Origin: Agroathelia rolfsii
Taxonomy: Eukaryota > Basidiomycota > Agaricomycetes > Amylocorticiales > Amylocorticiaceae
Length of the DNA: 64,000 bases
Direction of reading: 5' to 3'
Assembly (NCBI GenBank): GCA_018343915.1
Contig: JABRWF010000002.1
Coordinates: forward strand, 930,001 to 994,000
Shown: one piece after another, positions 34,600 through 46,929 of the stretch
Layout of the letters: every line of letters begins with the position of its first letter
Position numbering within the stretch: the stretch's first letter is position 1
Position numbers and translations under genes: made by a program
The notes under the pieces: model-generated
What the model saw: the letters and a program-made list of their open reading frames with translations, nothing else
What the model was told of the DNA's origin: nothing
Database searches by the model: none

Positions 34600-37417
34600 C
34601 TAGTTGCCAGTTAGCGAGAGAGCATCCATGGCAAGGCCCAAGGGGTCGGCGTGGGAAGCTGTGGTCTGAGCGGCCATGACATCCGCATTGGCATTGACGC
34701 CAAAGAACACCTCAGGACTGGTGCATGCTGCCACGGCGCGGCGCATGTGCGTGTTCAGGAATGAGAGGCCAACTTGATAGGCAGCTGTTTTAGAATTCGA
34801 AAAAGGTAAGCATTTTTTTTGTTATCAGGTGTCAAGAGGACAAGGGAGACTAACAATTCATCCAGCCAAAGCCTTCACGAGGAACCATCTTGAAGTCGAT
34901 ACCCTGGTTGCCGTACTCTGCGTCAACCAGATGAGAGAGCTTGACAGCGTCAAACTGTAGAAAGACAGTATGATGTTAATGTCTTGATGTTAACTCAAAA
35001 GACGAATATGAAATGAGCTTGCCTTTTCGGGCACGACACCGTTGAAGTCAACGAAAGCGGTGGTCATCCTATTTGACTTCTATTAATGGGTGTCATAATT
35101 TAGTAGTAAGAGAACGGCGTACATGTAAAGGAACCGATAGGCCAGGCGTTGCGCATCTTCAAGGTATCCATATCGTTCGAGACCGACCCATGCCATAATT
35201 TGGTGCGGTGGCCTATTCAGAAGCTCTCAGTCACCAGACCAGCAAGAGTGCAAAGAGTGTTCCTTACCATGCGTATGGGTAGTCCCATTGACGGTTAGGC
35301 CTGTCGAGCGAGATCTTACCGCGCGACTCCTCCGTTCCGGAGACGAGGCCGCCAAGCACCTCGAACTTTTGCAGCGACTGAGAGCTGAAGAGAAGAAAGG
35401 TAAACATCACAAAGTTGTCAGGATAGGAAACCAAGGAACATACACAAGCTTCCAGCACTGTTCCTCACTTGCACATCCCGCCCACAAAGGCCAGAAGCTC
35501 GTGACACTCTCATAGAGAATCTGCTTCTCCTGCACGGTGTCGTAATCAAAGTACAAGCTCTTGCTCTCGTTCCACAAATACTTGTCGATCATCTGCTTCC
35601 TAAACTCGGCACGGTCGAACCATTCCTGGCTCCTCTGCGCGCGCGACAGGGATCGCTCACGATACTTGTTCGCGTACGATTTGATTGAGGGCGGGAACGG
35701 CGCCAGAGGGAAGTCCTCCTCCAGCTCGAGCTCATCGTCAAACACCTCGCGGATCGCCGTGCCGATATCGATCTCATACTTGTACAGCAGCGCCTGGAGG
35801 TCGATCGTGCCCAGGTTCGCGCACCGCTTCTCGAACCGGTACGTTGTGTCGTGCCCACTCTCGCGGACGGACCGATCGTGCAAGAAGTACTCGTCCAGTT
35901 CGGGCTCCTTGATCACGCCGTCGTTGTACTTTTCGCTGAACTCGAGCACGGAGATGCCGTGCTTGGCCGCATAGGGCTCAAGAATGTGCGTAAAGTGCGT
36001 CGCCTCCGTCTCGGGCGGGATGCCCAGTCCGTCGGGGCGGTAGCGCGACAAGCCCGTCTTGGGGTCCATGCGCGGCTCGGCAACCCAGATAGTGTGGTAT
36101 TCCTTGATCGCTGCCTGGATGGCTGCTTTGAGCCACTGTCGGTTGGACTCGAGATCGGACCGGTCGAGCTGGTTGTAGATCTGAAGCGCCATGTCGGTCA
36201 GGAAGGGCGGCTGGGTACGGCAGAGATAGTAGCTGCGGCTGCCGTTAAGGATCTTGCCGTAGTGCTTGATCTCGAAGATGAAGTGCTCGACCATGCCTTT
36301 GGCCATGGCGACTTGGCCATCGACGAGGAGACCAAGGGTGATGAAGTACGAGTCCCAGTTGTACAGCTATGGGGAAACAATCAGAGAGGTGAAACGGGTA
36401 CACGTGTACGTCAACCTACCTCGTTGAAGCGAGCACCAGGTACGATGAAAGGAATACCCTTGAGGGTGCGGCCGCCATGACCGTCATCGGCCTCCCTCAT
36501 GGCAAGAGCAAGGATACCTGGCTTGGAGTTCAAGCTCTTTACGAATGCAGGATCGTCGCATTTGCGAGGGAGAACCTGAACATCAAGGTTTAGATGAGGC
36601 TTTTCCCTGGCAACTTTCCTGTAATATTCCACCATGGCCGGCTCCCCATAGGGTACGTAGATCCGGGGGTTCACACGGCCAGTTCTGTTCTTAGGGTCGG
36701 CGCAAATGATTTCAAGACCGTCACCATCGATGCGACGAGTGAGCGAGTGCCAGAAGGAGTGCTTGATCATGCGCGAGAGGCGATCGACGGGGTTCTCCGT
36801 CAGGCGGGCCTCATCGAGGACGATGCGCTTGCGATTGTGGTCCCTGGCAAGGGCAAGCTCTTGCAGCAGGTTCGAGAGCATGTAGGTGCCCTATGAGATA
36901 GTATATCAGTCTTCATCTGGACTTGATAAAAAGACACGGGTGTGATCACACGTACTCGAATGTCAAACGTCTTGAAGCCATTGCTAGTGGCCGTGCCGAG
37001 GGGCATCAGCTTAGGACCCGCGTCGGTAATGCTAATTTGGAAGTCGCCATCGGTATCCTCTTGTTCGAGGATGACTCGGATGGTCTCCTCAACGTCGATC
37101 AGGAATCGGCGCGGAGCGGTGACGGACTTTTCGTCATGGGACATGCGTCTCAGGCGTCTGTGATTATCATCCTCAAAGGCTGGGGCAACTTTAGGGTTAT
37201 AGCCATGGATGTGAGACTGTTATGAGTCATTGAATTGTGAGCCACCGCAGGAGAAATATGCAAGGTATTGAGGTTGGGGATGACGTACATAACTGTAAGT
37301 TCGCGAGCGAGTGAAGGTCTCGCCGCCGCCATAGTAAGTGGCGGCATCTACATTAACTGGTCTAGAATTATCTTCGACAAAGGACACGGCAGTGGGATGG
37401 TTGAGGGCTGGTGCCAT
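34600..37417 (-). CDS. NTH1: Neutral trehalase (glycoside hydrolase family 37)
   Basis: Nine exons on the minus strand: 37417-37289, 37216-36956, 36890-36420, 36366-35444, 35384-35268, 35212-35123, 35068-35023, 34954-34855 and 34784-34600, giving 773 aa. It hydrolyses cytosolic trehalose to glucose. Both trehalase signatures are present, [15 protein letters not shown] and [12 protein letters not shown]. The fungal neutral form is marked by the EF-hand-like loop [12 protein letters not shown] (residues 97-108) and a cAMP-dependent kinase site RRMS (Ser69) before it, matching Ca/14-3-3-dependent control known in yeast. The C-terminus [16 protein letters not shown] is complete. Intron 7 has a GC donor (AAG|gcaagc, 35022). 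No signal peptide, which excludes acid trehalase. Confidence 0.93.
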
Positions 37418-39399
37418 GGCTAATAATGAATGTGAGGTGGAGGAGAGAAAGAGAGAGCAGGACGGGCGAATGAAACAGGGCCAGCCGCCAGCGGGGTACA
37501 AATACCCGCCTGCCTTAGCACTCGTGCCTTCGCCGCGGACAAGGCGCCGGCTGTTTTCTCTTTTACGCACTCTCTCCAATCTCACTGCTTTCATAAATCA
37601 TACTGTCTTTTGGGCCTTGTTTTTGATATAGATCTACCAGGAGTACTGGGCGCACAGATATGATCTTGCATGTCCAAAACAGGAAACTTGGCTGAGCAGT
37701 GTTCTCAAATAGGGTCTCAAGTAGCTTCAATGAAATAAACAGCCCGACCACAACACATTTTCCATTTTCCTTAGACAGAGTTATAGACTGCTAGTACCAT
37801 TTCCTGCGCGGTCCTCTGACACTTTCTGTTCAACTTTTCTGACATGCAGGAAAAACAACCACGGTACCATCAATCCAGAATAACAACATGGCAGCCATCC
37901 CTGCGCCCTGTACCTCTCTTCTAGCTCTGATCCGGGCAATGATCATAGAACGTAGCGCAACACTCCCCTGTTGTATTTCCTGCCTGATAATACTTTATCC
38001 CAAAAGTGAAAGTTCTCGCGCACGATACGACAACAAACACGTAAAGATAGCTGAAGCTCACTCTATTATGACTTCATAATCAAGCCATTTTTTCATAATC
38101 ATAGCCATGGAGCGCGCTTACTCCCATGTGGAATCGGTGTTAATTAACGCTGATCGATCCGAACAAGGAGACCATGACGCAAGGGGCGGCAGTCAGCAAA
38201 CCAGTCTAATCTATCACATCCACGTCGCCCTTTTTCGTTACCGCATCATCCTCGCTAGCTATATCTGGATTTGATTATAACCCATAGATTGCCTTGAATT
38301 ATGGTTTTTACATAACCAATCGCAATCATAACTGACACACCTACCACGGAAATGACCATTCAATACAACCGCAATCAGGAAAGGCAAATGCACAGATAAC
38401 GCAAGACAAAACCACACATAACAAGGAACGCGGATATCGCGATATCTGCTCATGATAACACTAGTATTGCTCAGAACAAAGTGAATTCATATTTGACTGA
38501 TGGTCGGCCTAATGAATAATGCCGGGGATGAATGAATGAAAATGAATTTGATGTGCGTTCATAATCATCCTATTCAAGCCGTTCTATCCTAATGTAAGGC
38601 GCCAGACAAGTGAAGAAAAATGCATATTAGCAGTAACGTGGTTATCGAGAATTTCGAGATCGCCGGCGGCAACATGAAGTTGGTTGGTTTGGTGTATGTT
38701 AGTTTTTGTAAAGCGTTAATAGGTGCCGATAGGGCCTGGGGATTCATGTATTACCTAATAATGTATGCTTTTGTAAACCTCGAACATATATTATGGGCGC
38801 CAAGGACAATAGGGTCTTGATGATATCTGGAATGTAGCAGTAAATGGAGTGCAACGAGCGAGACATGAAGCTACACAGGAGGAAGAGTCACAGAACGCGA
38901 CAGGGGTTTGGGAGGTAGGGGCCCGGCAGAGAATGGTATAGAAGAAGACTGTCGAGGTGGGCTATGCTAACCTGGCTAAAGCTCCGCAAATATTTTAGTA
39001 TCAAGTTCTACATGGATAGGTCACCACTGGCTTTATGTTAAAGCCCATTTTATAGTTATATCATTTACCGAGTATATGCCTCCTGCTTCGTTGAATTTGA
39101 GGAGCACAAAGAAATGCTTAAAATGCACGCAGCGTGACTGAACAGTACTACATGTTGTTCAACCTCGAATTTAATTATTCCTTGATAACTAAGGTTTCAA
39201 ATGTTACACTAACAGCTTTTTGACCGAAGCTTCAACTTGTACAGGATTATCATATAAATTGTTTCCAGCCACAGTAGAGATTGCTAATATCCAGCTAGTA
39301 TTGTCATCAGAAATTCGGACATGTCAGTGATCAATGCTAATTCAACTGACTTACGGGTCTCTTGAACAAATGCCCATGCACTATTACTACACGTAGTCA
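37418..39399. other. Gene-poor region upstream of neutral trehalase
   Basis: The first ~200 bp are the trehalase promoter side. Beyond it I see only short, unsupported frames. A segment near 38,380-38,470 has several cgatatc/gatatc motifs. No transposon protein, terminal repeat or RNA gene is recognisable. Confidence 0.4.
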
Positions 39400-39408
39400 T
39401 GAATTAAA

Positions 39409-39693
39409 TCATGCTACGCAACTAACACCCCTCTCATCTACATCAATAATCGTATATTTGATTCCATATCCTGTATCGACGGATCTCTCGGCCACATCGA
39501 CTGGGATGACTCTATTGCATAATGAAGGCTCCTAATAATAATGTCGGGAACCCATAATAGGACGTTTAATGCGGCAAAAATCAATATCTCAGTGGAATGA
39601 ACAAACCCTTTCCTCAAGAACTGGGGCGCCAGCAACCATAGTCATAGCAAGAATGGCAGGAAGACCAACAATCGATAAGTTGAAGAATTTCAT
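39409..39693 (-). CDS. Possible small secreted peptide gene, perhaps decaying
   Basis: Exon 39693-39607 encodes a textbook signal peptide (MKFFNLSIVGLPAILAMTMV, then AGAP). A 75-nt intron with gtttgt donor and ttattag acceptor leads in frame to exon 39531-39409, reading EPSLCNRVIPVDVAERSV and ending GVSCVA plus stop, 69 aa in total. Further down the same strand (about 39,395-39,200) two more coding-like pieces occur, TTCSNSAWAFVQETP, a clean gtaagt donor, then AGNNLYDNPVQVEAS, but they are out of frame with the first part. This suggests a longer secreted protein that has lost its frame, or an intron I could not place. No homologous family recognised. Confidence 0.4.
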
Positions 39694-39699
39694 GGTGAA

Positions 39700-41020
39700 A
39701 ATCAAGAAAACTTGTATAGGACAGAGGGATGCTGACTGCCTTGACTCCGCAGGCCCTGGCTGCCTTTATATGTGATCAAAGCGGTGGTGAATCCGGATTA
39801 TCGGAAATGAGGGTGGATAGCAAATGAGGCCAGATAGCGTCTTGGTTGTCTACATAATTAGCCACCAGGGAAATATCCCCCCCCATCAAAATCATTGTTC
39901 AAGCAGCCAGAGGTCGTTGCGTGATGGTGAGCATTCTTCTGATGATGGATCACCTTATCATCTTAAATTTAGAGGCTTAGGAGTGTACCTTGCCGTCCAG
40001 GATTCTCTGAGTTGCACCGTGCTTTAGTCCGAGGCACAGCTAAACACAGCGGGCGATACACGATAGAGTAGCAAAACCACCTACCCAGTGCTCATATAGG
40101 ACTTCAACGAAAAGGTATCGTGCTATTATCAAAGCAGTCACTCACAAAATATCGATCTGGGGCCCGGATGACGAGTTGGAGACAACAGTATGTTTCAAGG
40201 CACGGCCTGATGCAAAGTGGATTGCTCCAGCCTTAAGTTACTTAAGACTGCGGAGAGACTGATAAGCGGACTCAAGTGTTATCACTATGCGCCCACATGA
40301 GCCCTTATGATGGCATCACAAAATGATGATTATGAGGCAATCACGATTCGAGTTCAAGCTGGGCTGTGCCTTGTACCCGTGATTAGTAGTAGGCATGGTA
40401 TAATAGACTCGTGCCTAGGACATCCTTCGAGCTGATAGGCCCTGCCGGCGGTGGTCATAGTATGTTAATAATAGTGGCCAGCAGTTTTTGTCGTGGTTCA
40501 TATGAAAAACCGCATAGGAGTTGATTCGCGCTTAGCGCTTCATTTTGAATGCCTAAGATTCAGCGCATAAATGATTGGGAGCAGGTGTTGCAGGAGTGGG
40601 TGCTAGAATGCTTGGTTGCCTGTGGAGATAACAGCCTGAGGCCATCTAAGGGCCATGGTAGGCCTGCTGTCGCTTGAGCTCTGGTATTGGATGTAATGCA
40701 TGTAAACGCCAGTCTAATCGCCTGGCCTACAAGGACTCCGAGATCTGTGTGCGCTTGAATCCTCGCCTTGCTCATGAGAGGAGACCAGAAGAAAAGAAAA
40801 ATCTACACGACGGATCAAATATCGCGCATTTCGAAATATCAAGCTGCCGTAAATTCATGCCAAGTCAGTCTGGAAAACTTGAAATCATTATTACTGACAT
40901 CCAATCAACGTTAATCATTAAAGTTGGTTAAACGTTAAAAAAAATTCCATCTAAACGTCACCATTAAAAAAAAGGGACGCCGTGGGACCAGACAGAGAGT
41001 GATCATGCTGCCGACATCGA
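39700..41020. other. Intergenic, no gene seen
   Basis: Contains only short frames. A CNACKRQ stretch near 40,695 recalls the start of a Zn2Cys6 domain but lacks the rest. A/T runs flank 40,936-40,980. The ATG22 stop codon follows at 41021. Confidence 0.4.
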
Positions 41021-43838
41021 TCATGCATCACCAACGGCGCCGACTCCGACCTCACCAAACGCATCCTTTTGGGCCTCGGCCTCGATGAAGAGTTCACACT
41101 CCACTCGGCTCTTCTGTACATCAACAAAGTATAGGAAGATGGTGCTGAATGTGCCTCTGCATCATGAAACGGGGAAAAAAGTAGGCGATTGGAGGGGGTG
41201 GGGTAAGAAAAGGGTAATAAGAAAATGACAGGTTTGCATAAGCAAGTGTAGAAAACAAATGAAGCAGGAAAGCAGACTCACAGTGCAAATAAAAACGCAA
41301 ACGGCATGTTATTGTTGTTCCCCGAAGCGGTGATGATGGCGGAAGTGACAAAGGGTCCTATGAATGCGGACGTTTTCCCGACCTAGATGGGTCGGAAATT
41401 AGAGGATCTCAGAATAAACGCTAGATTATAGAAATGACGAGTGCTTACAACAGAGAACAGGGCGAAGAATAGGAACCTTTAATCAAACACTTAGCTGAAG
41501 ACACTGTGTTTATGTTGTGAGAGGAAAGGCTTACATTTGGGGCAAAGGAGAAACCTCGCTGATCATCGTCTGACTATATGCGTACCACGGACAAACCATC
41601 AGTCCGTAAAATACCTGATACAGCCTGTTTATATATATATATTGTTTTCCAGAAAAGAGTTAAATCATTCATCTCTGTGAATGTAGAAAATCGGAGGAGG
41701 CCCACCAAATCTCCCAAACGTGCTTGAACCCAAACTTATCCGTATGCACGCCAATGAGACCCCAGATAGTGAGGATGATGATCCAGAAGACATTGAAGCT
41801 GAGCATCTGGACACAGTTTCATGGGTGAACAAGATTGCACTGAGTAGAATGGAAGAAGAAATAGCGTACAGCTTTGGTACTAATCTTGTACCGTTTTTGA
41901 ACAAGCCAGAATCCACTGTGGTTTGAATGTCAATTTCAAATTCTTCATTCATATAAAGAAAGAGATGGGAAGAATGGGGTACGAACTAAATCCCGAGCCC
42001 TTGCGCGACGATACCGACAATAAGCAAGAGTGTGAGCTGTAACGTCGAGTAGGACACGACGCTAGAATACGAGGATAAATGAGCGTTAGAATGATATCTT
42101 GCTTCATGGGGGTGAGAGTTTACCTATTCTGTAACGTTCCGATGACAGTTCTGGAGATAAAGTTAACCGTTTATGTGAGCACCCACCCAAAGGACATGGA
42201 TTTGCACATACACAGTTGTATTCAATACATCGCCCCTGCAATTCCATTTTTGGTCAGCTACTTTCCAAAATCCCCAAATCAGGGAAGAAAAAAGAAATCG
42301 AATGACAGACATGAGGAAATAAAACACCAAATACAAAAATGTCTGCTTCAGCCTCATGCACTCCTGAAGCGCGACATATGTCTGTTTGAAGCCGATCGTG
42401 AGTAGCGTTGATCCTGGGGGAAGCGACAGGCCTGGACGGCGTTTTTCGAGGACGAACCACGGGATGGCGCAGAGCACTGCAAATCACCAAATATAAATCC
42501 ATCCTTTAGCTAACAGTAATATCGATATTAATTTCAAGTTACTTGCACCAAACTCCACCAGCAAAAGCGACAAGGACGCTAAACGCGCGCGTGTTGTTCT
42601 CCGTGCTCGCATCGGAGTGAAGCCCTTTGAGGATGCCGACCATGATGGCTAATATGAGGATCTCGCCTGCGGAGGAGACGGCGAAGGAGACATTCGAGAC
42701 GCGGTTACGTGCGAGGGATTCGAATTCAACGTGGTCTTCTGGTCTGTGAATAAGTATGATGATAATGTATTTCAGTACTGTTTGGACCGCATTTTCTTTG
42801 AGGTATGGTAGACAGACGTTTTGATGCCTTCGGATACTTCTGATTTTGATTGTTTTACTTCGGGTAGGTCGCGTGCCAGACCAGGGAAGGCGGCTGTCCA
42901 GAATGTGAGAGCGCACTGGGCATAAGTATTAGTGGTGGAGTAAATGAGCTGCATTTGGAGTTTGCTCTTACCTGGTATGTAATCACTGGTACCGAGAGAA
43001 TGCATTTAACAAGCGTGTGTGTATGTGCGGGGGGGGGGGGTAGGCATGAGACAATTTTTAGCTTTCAAGGAAAATCAAGGACACTCTTACATCCCAGGAT
43101 ATATAATGCTACACCCGCCCGCCATTTAGACGGATCTTCTACCCCAAGCCATGCAAATGAAACGGCAACTGCTAGAAACGTGAAGAAGATAGTGATGTTG
43201 GGTCTAAATCAAGCAAGACGTTAGGCTTCGATTCGAAGAAGAGTTGCATATAGCGCATGCACGAACCTCCACCGGCCATAGTCTGCCCACGCGCCAATAA
43301 GCAGTAGAAGAACTGCCTGGATGGCAAACGAGATACCGTTGGTGAGGAGCACAATGGAGTTGACTACCAAAATTTTAACAAGGAAATATTTTTGTTATTA
43401 TAACCAATGTCTGGTTTATTAGGCGAACATTTGAATACTGACTATCGCGTACACGACCAAGATAAGGCAGCACGCAGTCCGTACCGGCCCCACAAGCAGC
43501 CGTGAAAGGGGGCTGACTGGGATCGTAGCCAGCTAGGTAGAGTAGATTTTGGAATTGCGAAGGACCAAAGTTGAATCCAGAGAGACCATTATTGCCCTAT
43601 CAAAAATGATTGGATATAGAGACGACAATGCTTAGGATTGCCTGCGTACAACGTAGTAGAGATAGAAAGACCAGAGCTCCCAACGAGTAGTGGTCCAATC
43701 ACTAGCAGCAGTATTTGAGTTAGGAGATAAGCCAGACTCAGAGCTGGAGCTTGCAGCAGACCGGCTGAGCTCAGGGGCAACACCGTTCTCTACGACAATA
43801 TCCACTTCGTTTTTGCTTGTGCTGTCAGCAAGTTCCAT
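41021..43838 (-). CDS. ATG22: Vacuolar amino-acid effluxer Atg22 (major facilitator superfamily)
   Basis: About 17 exons on the minus strand encode ~550 aa, from MELADSTS (43838) to a stop at 41021. Hallmarks are RWELWSFYLYYV, GNNGLSGFNFGPSQFQNLLY, GAWADYGRW, FWTAAFPGLARDLP, ESLARNRVSNVSFAVSSAGE, FVLEKRRPG, WLVQKRYKISTK, IWGLIGVHTDKFGF, GLMVCPWYAYSQTMISEVSP, GKTSAFIGPFVTSAI and a C-terminal YFVDVQKSRVECELFIEAE. About twelve hydrophobic segments fit the family. In yeast Atg22 exports amino acids from the vacuole after autophagic breakdown. One exon is only 14 nt (42985-42972), and the intron after GVW begins with GC (t|gcaagt, 42546); only that donor keeps the frame to LLCAIPW. Several other exons are under 35 nt. 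Confidence 0.9.
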
Positions 43839-44137
43839 GGTGGTCGAACTGCAGGAACATATTATTATTATTATTATTTTAACGGCGTCTGACCTATACT
43901 TGTGCCTATTACCCAACACCACTCCTCGGTTAACTTTCTAATGTCAGAGATTACGATAACTGGGCAAATGTCCAAAAGAGGCAACCCACATCCGAAATGC
44001 CGACGCCGGCACAGAACGGGTCCAAAACTCCAAAGAGTGCGCACAAGACAAGGCCCAAAAGACGAGCATATCGTCAATTCCTATTTCCCTTACTCTCCTT
44101 CCAACAACCCGTTTACTGCTAGCCAACCTCACCGGGG
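43839..44137. promoter_or_regulatory. Divergent promoter between ATG22 and MIC60
   Basis: Only ~300 bp separate the two start codons. The ATG22 side has an att trinucleotide run (about 43,860-43,878). No TATA box is obvious on either side. Confidence 0.55.
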
Positions 44138-46383
44138 ATGCTACGCGCACTCCCGACGAGACATAGAACAGCAGTCCTCCCGGGGCGCGCCCTCGTTAGG
44201 ACGAGCTATCGCGTACGCCCGCTCGTTTTTCCTGTCTGTCATAGTTGAGGATGTGTTTGCTCATATACTGGGATTTCTTATCTTTTTATGCTTGTCTATC
44301 ATGCTTGTGAAAATATACAACATCTCTATCTACAAAACAAAAAAAACAAAAACAATAGCGCTATGCAACAGCACCAGTAACACCATCGACCGCATCCGCC
44401 TCCGCCACTACCTCCTCCTCCGCATCGACTGTTGCGCCCGTCACGAAAAAGAAGTCGAAAAACCTCTTCCGTAGATTCCTGTTCTACTCCGCGCTCGCCA
44501 CGGGCACGTTCTACGTTTCGAGTGTGTTCGTTGCGTTCCAGAACGAGCGGTACTATGATTTCCTAAGCGAGAGTGTGCCGCTGGGCCAGGCCGCACTTGA
44601 GTACGCCGAGGCGAACAAGTGGGATGCATTGACGCTCAAGGATGTTGCGGATGCGGCCGTGGATGCAGCGAAGAAGGTACAGGAGCTTGTGCAGGGTGCC
44701 GCGGACAAGGCCAAGTCTAGCGCCGCCGGTGGTGAGGGAAGTGCAGTTGTTGAGCAGGCCAAGGCATCTGCGCAGGAGGCCGTGCAGCGTGTGCGTGAGG
44801 CTGCGTTGGGGCTCAAGACAAGCGTGGAGAAGAGCGATAGTGGGTCGCTCGTCGGTGCGGCCAAGCACCAGGCGGAGCAGTTTACAGACGAAGTGGCCGA
44901 CTTGGTGGCCAAAGCCGAGGCAGCGTTGTCGGGAAAGCAACTGGCTTCTACTGTTGAGGCAACGACGACACCCGAGCAGCCTGCAGGTGCGCCTCCTGAT
45001 ACTTTCCCAGAGGCAACAACGGTGGAAGTGGTGTCTGCTGATGCTCCGCCGTCGTATGATACCCCCCTGCCGCTTGGATTTGAGCCCCCGCCTGGGTATG
45101 AGCGCCCCAAACCCAAGAAGGCTGTTGCTGCTGCTGCGACTAAATCGGCCAAGAGTGAGGAAGCGGCTGCTCCAGAGCCCCTACCCCTCATCGCTCCTTC
45201 CGTGTCCGAGCTCGCCGCTTCCGAACCGGTCATCCAACAACTCGCATCGACCATTGACCAGCTCGCATCGTACTTGAACGCCAACCCGAGCGCGGCGACG
45301 AACGCCAAGGAGGTGCTTGACATAGCCAAGGGCGACCTGACCGCACTCTCCTCGCGGATCGACAAGGTGCGCGAGGAGGAGCGCACACAGCTCGAGGCCA
45401 AGTTGGATGAGCAGACGCGCGAATATACCGTAAAGCTGCTTGAAATGGAGATGGAGGCGCAGGACAAGCTGGATTTGCAGGAGGAGGATTTCCGCAAGTT
45501 CTTCGAGGCTGAGCGCGCCAAGCTCGTGCAGGCATATAGAGAGAAGCTGGAGAATGAGCTGCAAACTCAGACAGAGTTGATCAATGAGCGGTAAGTGGCA
45601 CTCAAGGATAATTTATGATTATATTCATATACTAATGTATTTATCTATAGACTCAAGGAGGAGGTCATTGCTCAAGGCATTGAACTCCAACGCCGCTGGA
45701 TCCGCGAGGTCAAGGTCCAAGTCGAGCAGGAGCGCGGTGGACGCCTTGCCAAGCTGGACGAGCTTGCCACGAGCTTGAAGCGCCTCGAACGCGTCGCGCT
45801 CGATCACTCGTCCTACCTCGACGAGAATCTGCGCGTGCATGCGCTCTGGGCGGCCTTCCGTGCGCTCACGAGTGTCGTCGACGCACCCGTGCGTAAGCCG
45901 TTCCGCGAGGAACTCCGTGTGCTGCGCCATGTCGCTGCCGCGCGCGAGGATGAGGTGGTCGCCACAGCGCTCGACACGCTGGAGGCTACAGCAGTGCCCG
46001 ACGTTGGCGTCGAGCCGCTAGCGGACCTCGCGAGCTGGTTCACGAGCTCAGTGGCACCGCGTGTGGCGAGCGTTGCGCTCGTGCCGGAGCAGAACGCGGG
46101 TCTGTTGAGCCACCTGGCGTCGCATGTGTTTAGCAAGCTGCAATTCCGCCGTGAGGGGCTTGTGGAGGGGGATGATGTGTTGAGTGTGCTGGCGAGGGCG
46201 GAGCATCACTTGGGAGAGAAGGACCTAGACTCGGCTGCACGGGAGTTAAACCAGCTGCGGGGGACGGCCAAGGAGCTGCTGACGGACTGGCTGGCGGCGG
46301 CGAGACGGAGGTTGGAGGTACAGCAAGCGCTGGAGGTGGTGCAGGCGCAGGCGACGCTGGCCTCATTGCTAGTTGTGTCATAG
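44138..46383 (+). CDS. MIC60: MICOS subunit Mic60 (mitofilin)
   Basis: Three exons, 44138-44212, 44359-45590 and 45651-46383, give 679 aa. Exon 1 encodes a basic presequence (MLRALPTRHRTAVLPGRALV), and exon 2 begins RYATAP at the likely cleavage site. A single inner-membrane segment spans residues ~65-85 (FLFYSALATGTFYVSSVFVAF region). An Ala-rich helical stretch and a Pro-rich linker follow, then a long coiled coil and the conserved mitofilin C-terminus with LRHVAAAREDEVVATAL and the final helices. Mic60 organises crista junctions. Length and domain order are normal. The exon 1 end is set by frame: only the gtacgc donor at 44213 joins to RYAT without a stop. Confidence 0.9.
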
Positions 46384-46929
46384 AGAGATTAGATTAGATC
46401 ATGTGAAATGCAATGATCATGTGACCTGTTACGTAACTGTGGCTCCAATCTTTCGGAACGGCTTGGACGATCTGCTGGTTATTACCGGCGCCCAAGACTC
46501 GGTCCTGGCTGCTGAGCACGGCGACGACGGCGTAGGTGAGTGGGTGTCTTGTCGTCGTCTATATCTCTCTCCCCTCCATCTCTCGTCGACTACAGTGGTG
46601 ATGTCGACGGCGAGATGGCCATGTGGTTGTTCTCTTGCTTCTCTTTATTTTCACCCTCGCTCAACATCCCTCCCTCCTCCCCGCCCTCGATGTCGCCCAT
46701 CGCCGTCGGGCCATGTAGCAAGCGCTCCTGACTGTTAGCGGTCTTCCTTCCCGCCCAAGCCCACGGCGCAGGTCAGCATCATCATCCGGTACGACAACTA
46801 AACACACGCATGTACGTTTCCTCCTTTTTCGTACTTGGCTTCTCTTTCCTCTCCTCCCTTTCGCTTCGTCTCTTTCTCTCGCTCTCCCCCTTTGACACTC
46901 ACGCTCCCCACCTCGCCTAGATCGCCTGC
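46384..46929. promoter_or_regulatory. MIC60 to velvet-gene intergenic region
   Basis: Pyrimidine-rich from about 46,560 onward, especially 46,815-46,900, as in many basidiomycete promoters and leaders. An upstream noncoding exon is possible, because an acceptor-like cgcctag lies just before the ATG. No coding exon is convincing. Confidence 0.4.

Noticed and set aside
35851..36480. 209-codon plus-strand frame
   Set aside because: It is antisense to neutral trehalase exons 3 and 4, whose signatures and splice sites are clear.
40680..40790. CNACKRQ stretch resembling a fungal Zn2Cys6 cluster
   Set aside because: Only the first two cysteines fit. The other four and the linker are missing, and there is no gene around it.
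44553..45521. 322-codon open frame on the minus strand
   Set aside because: It is antisense to MIC60. The plus strand has an intact presequence, membrane segment and coiled coil. The long reverse frame follows from codon bias in Ala/Glu/Lys-rich sequence.
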